Part shown: piece after piece, positions 61,193-64,000 of the stretch
Layout of the letters: every line of letters begins with the position of its first letter
Position numbering within the stretch: the first letter of the stretch is position 1
DNA from: Echiichthys vipera
Lineage: Eukaryota > Chordata > Actinopteri > Perciformes > Trachinidae
Direction of reading: 5' to 3'
DNA: 64,000 nt
Assembly (NCBI GenBank): GCA_963691815.1
Contig: OY829648.1
Span: forward strand, 9,467,389 to 9,531,388
Made by a program: the position numbers and the translations under genes
The notes under the pieces: model-generated
The model's input: only the letters and a program-made list of their open reading frames with translations
The model's database searches: none
What the model was told of the DNA's origin: nothing

Positions 61193-63083
61193 ATGGCACC
61201 CAGCTTCGCACTACTCCTGGTCTTTGTCCTAAATGGTAAGTAAAGACACAGTTAAGACATATAAATTTGCAATTACAGCAAACAAAAAAAACTTAATTTT
61301 CATCGTTTTGTGTATCAGGAGCTGATGGTGCTCACATTGTTGGAGGCAGAGATGCTGCCCCTCAATCGCGCCCCTACATGGCCTCGCTGCAAGTGCGAGG
61401 ACGCCAGAACTGTGGGGGAGCCCTGGTGAAAGAGAACTTTGTGCTCACAGCGGCACATTGTGAGATACCTGTGTAAGGACTTTGATGATATATGTTTCTC
61501 GTTTTCATTGCAGCCACAGGAAGGGACTTTTTTTTATATGCCAGGCATAAGTAATCCATCACTGTAAGCATTATAATTGTTTTATTTCTTAACCACACCG
61601 AGTTCATAAGCAGGAACAATTTTGAAAGCCTTTTTTGCACACTCAGCAATGCTCTCATCGCTACATGTTTCAAGACTCTACAAGATGATTGACATACGGT
61701 GCTGCCATAAATCGAAAGTACTGATTTGTAGATAAGAAATTAATCTATAATCTTAAATTATGGTTTGGAAGTGGTCAGGATGTTTTCTCTATGCTTACGG
61801 AGAGGCAGATGTGGAAAACTATTTCTCTCAAGAGATTATTAGTAGCCTTACCACTATATCTAATGTCCCGTCATCATTCAATTGTGATTTCTAGACCATA
61901 CACAGTTGTACTTGGAGCTGATTCTCTGACCGCTAATGAGCCAACGAAGCAGGTGTTCAGTGCAGTCAGATCCATTCCACACCCGGACTATGATGGACAT
62001 AGAAATGATATCATGCTCCTGCAGGTAAGGACAATTTAAATTGTTGTTGTTTACTAAACTGTACCAGATTTTGAAAAAAGTTGAAAAGCAAAATATGATT
62101 TACTTTAATTTTTCTACCGCTAATCTCCTCGTTTCAGCTCAACGGTAGCGCCCAGCTGACTGAAGCAGTGCAGGTGATCTCTCTGAAAAGGGGCAGGCTG
62201 AGCACGTCCAGTCAGTGCCTCACGGCTGGCTGGGGGGATATAGGGGATAACGGTACCTTACCAAACAGGCTTCAGGAAGTCAACGTAACCACCCTGTCAC
62301 AGCGGACATGTCGTAGACGATGGAGAGGTGTTCCCATCACCAGGGCTATGGTTTGTGGCGTTGGAGCCCGCATCTTTCAAGGCTTCTGTTCGGTAAGAGA
62401 ACACACTGGCAAGACGTCGATGGCACTCAAACTAACCTTTGAAGGAGTTGTCTTTAATGTGCAAGATTTATTGACACCAATGCCATAGTTATCGATTCTC
62501 CTATTGATTCCTGATCGTTTTTCTTTTTGTATAAAAAGGTCCACACAGGTTTTCAGCATCAGCGCAACTGTTTTATAATCTGTGAGTCTGAACACAGTGT
62601 GGATGAAATGAGAGAATCATTTTACAGCCTTCTTTCTTATTTTTCAAAGAAAGAACATGCCTGTGTGGAGTTAATGTTAGTTTGGACCGTTTATTCCTCT
62701 CCGACATGACTCCTTGAGTTTGACTCCATTGTTCTGCAATGCACCTCGGTCAGAAAAACATGCTGATAAAAGGAATTGATGAGCTCGGTGGCATACGATT
62801 CTAGTTTCTTACTGGTTCTCAACTGGAACCGGTTCTCGATGTTTGTAGTAAGCTACTACTGAGAAAGAAGAAATCACACAGGCAAGACAAAGTGCACCTG
62901 CTGTAAAGTCTTGTATCTTTTCCATTTAAGGGGGATTCAGGTGGTCCATTGGTGTGTAATGGAACTGCAGCAGGCGTTGTCTCCTTCTCTGGACGCCAAT
63001 GTGGAAACCCCAGGACCCCTGATGTCTACACACGTATATCCACCTTTAGGGAGTGGATTACAAGCGTGTTGAACACCAATTAG
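61193..63083 (+). CDS. prss57: PRSS57 (neutrophil serine protease 4)-like protease (gene C)
   Basis: Five exons: 61193-61235, 61319-61472, 61895-62024, 62138-62392 and 62931-63083; phases 1-2-0-0; 244 aa. The start GACCATGG is a strong Kozak site. A short signal peptide is followed by GAH and then mature IVGGRDAAPQSRPYMASLQ. The triad is His61 (LTAAHC), Asp104 (RNDIMLL) and Ser197 (GDSGGPL). Similarity to human PRSS57 is seen in EPTKQVF, HPDY, LLQLNGSA and VVSFSG...CGNPRTPDVYT. Pocket residues Gly189, Phe190, Ser192, Ser216 and Asp226 (chymotrypsin numbering) are those of NSP4, which cleaves after Arg despite an elastase-like pocket (family knowledge). Four N-glycosylation motifs: NGS, NGT, NVT and NGT. 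It lacks the extra Cys pair of genes A and B. Alternatives are an ELANE/PRTN3-like or GZMM-like paralog, but the pocket and synteny favour prss57. Confidence 0.85.
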
Positions 63084-63200
63084 CCAAATTAGATCTAATG
63101 GTAATGTGTCAGTATGCTCAATTGTGATGTATTTTCCAAGACAAGGCTCTATATGTGTTTTAATATCTGCAATGCACCAATGTGGTTGTTGAAATGAGGT

Positions 63201-63206
63201 AATAAA
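63201..63206 (+). terminator. Polyadenylation signal AATAAA, probable for gene C
   Basis: GAGGTAATAAATTAGG, about 120 bases after the TAG stop; a typical distance. Confidence 0.55.
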
Positions 63207-64000
63207 TTAGGTATTTTTCACACGCAACATGTGATCTTTTGTTCTCATTATAAAGTATCCATTCAAAGAAAACAAACAAGTAAAAAACATTCCCACGTAT
63301 TTATTTCATGTTGCACTGAAAAAAATGAAAACAGTCACATCACTATGAAACCTAAATTTTCTCATTAGCCTTATGCTTTGAAGAAAAACGTATTTACATT
63401 TTTTTCATGTTTGCATATTTGGTTGGTAGGCGTCTTTCTTGCAGCATAAATGTAATTGTTTCATTTAATAAATCAAAAGGGTCTGAGCCCGAGTGGATGG
63501 AGTCTCTTTAGTTGGCTGGGTGGTGTCATTTTTTCAACTTTATAATATAATAAGTCATTGAACATAATGATAGGTCACGTGATAGTGGTGCATTGTGTTG
63601 AAGTTGTGCAGAGATGGTGTATTTTAGGACAAGCGCTGTTTTCTGTAAGGTGTCAGTTTGGGCAAAATAGCAGTAAATGTCTTGCTGTGTGTTCCCAGTC
63701 ATTTGCCCATAATCACTCAGTCACCATGAATGTTAGATGAGTGGTGTCCAACGGTCCTGAAGATCTATAATACCCATAGTACAACTGATGTGCATTCAGT
63801 TAATTTTTCAAGATCATTATAACATTTACTGATCACCTATGCTGCCTTCAGGTGCTCCTATTTGCAACTGCTGCTGGTTTGGATTCATACAAATAGGTTG
63901 TGCATCCTAATGTTCTAGATTGGAAGTGCTACACAACGATGAGCGGGCATGGGTTTGATTTTATTTTAGGAACTGCATCCTCTGCAGCAGTGTTGAAGGA
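63207..64000. other. Downstream flank of the protease cluster
   Basis: No gene, splice-supported exon or clear repeat is seen up to the window edge. Confidence 0.5.

Overview
The window reads as nuclear DNA of a bony fish, most likely a percomorph teleost (inference). It has long intron-containing genes, GT-AG splicing, very long CA/TG microsatellites and many small inverted-repeat transposons of types common in teleosts. It holds no bacterial genes, no CRISPR array and no RNA gene that I can support.

Layout. (1) 1-2266, minus strand: the first three coding exons of polrmt (mitochondrial RNA polymerase), running off the left edge; intron 1 is filled largely by a 76-bp minisatellite. (2) 2270-13400: intergenic DNA with an L2-like repeat carrying a nested hairpin insertion, and several MITEs. 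(3) 14267-39722, plus strand: fgf22-type fibroblast growth factor in three coding exons, with a 23-kb first intron. (4) 41380-52247: gene-free, repeat-bearing intergenic DNA. (5) 52248-63083, plus strand: three tandem five-exon trypsin-fold serine protease genes. The first is a granzyme-like enzyme with an intact catalytic triad. The second is its close paralog, in which the catalytic His is Arg and the Ser at position 214 is Leu, so it is predicted to be catalytically dead. The third has the substrate-pocket residues of PRSS57 (neutrophil serine protease 4).

Gene order is informative. In human 19p13.3, POLRMT and FGF22 are divergent neighbours, and PRSS57, AZU1, PRTN3, ELANE and GZMM lie close by. 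The window preserves this block in compact form, which supports the calls fgf22 (over fgf7/fgf10) and prss57-like. The proteases are probably secretory or granule proteins of blood leukocytes (family inference). The most interesting signal is the intact but inactive protease homolog. It resembles in principle human azurocidin, a dead protease from the syntenic cluster, but has different substitutions. Its introns are also swollen by three different transposable elements, whereas its active neighbour has none that I recognise.

All exon boundaries were read by eye from splice consensus, reading phase and family alignment from memory; no search was run.
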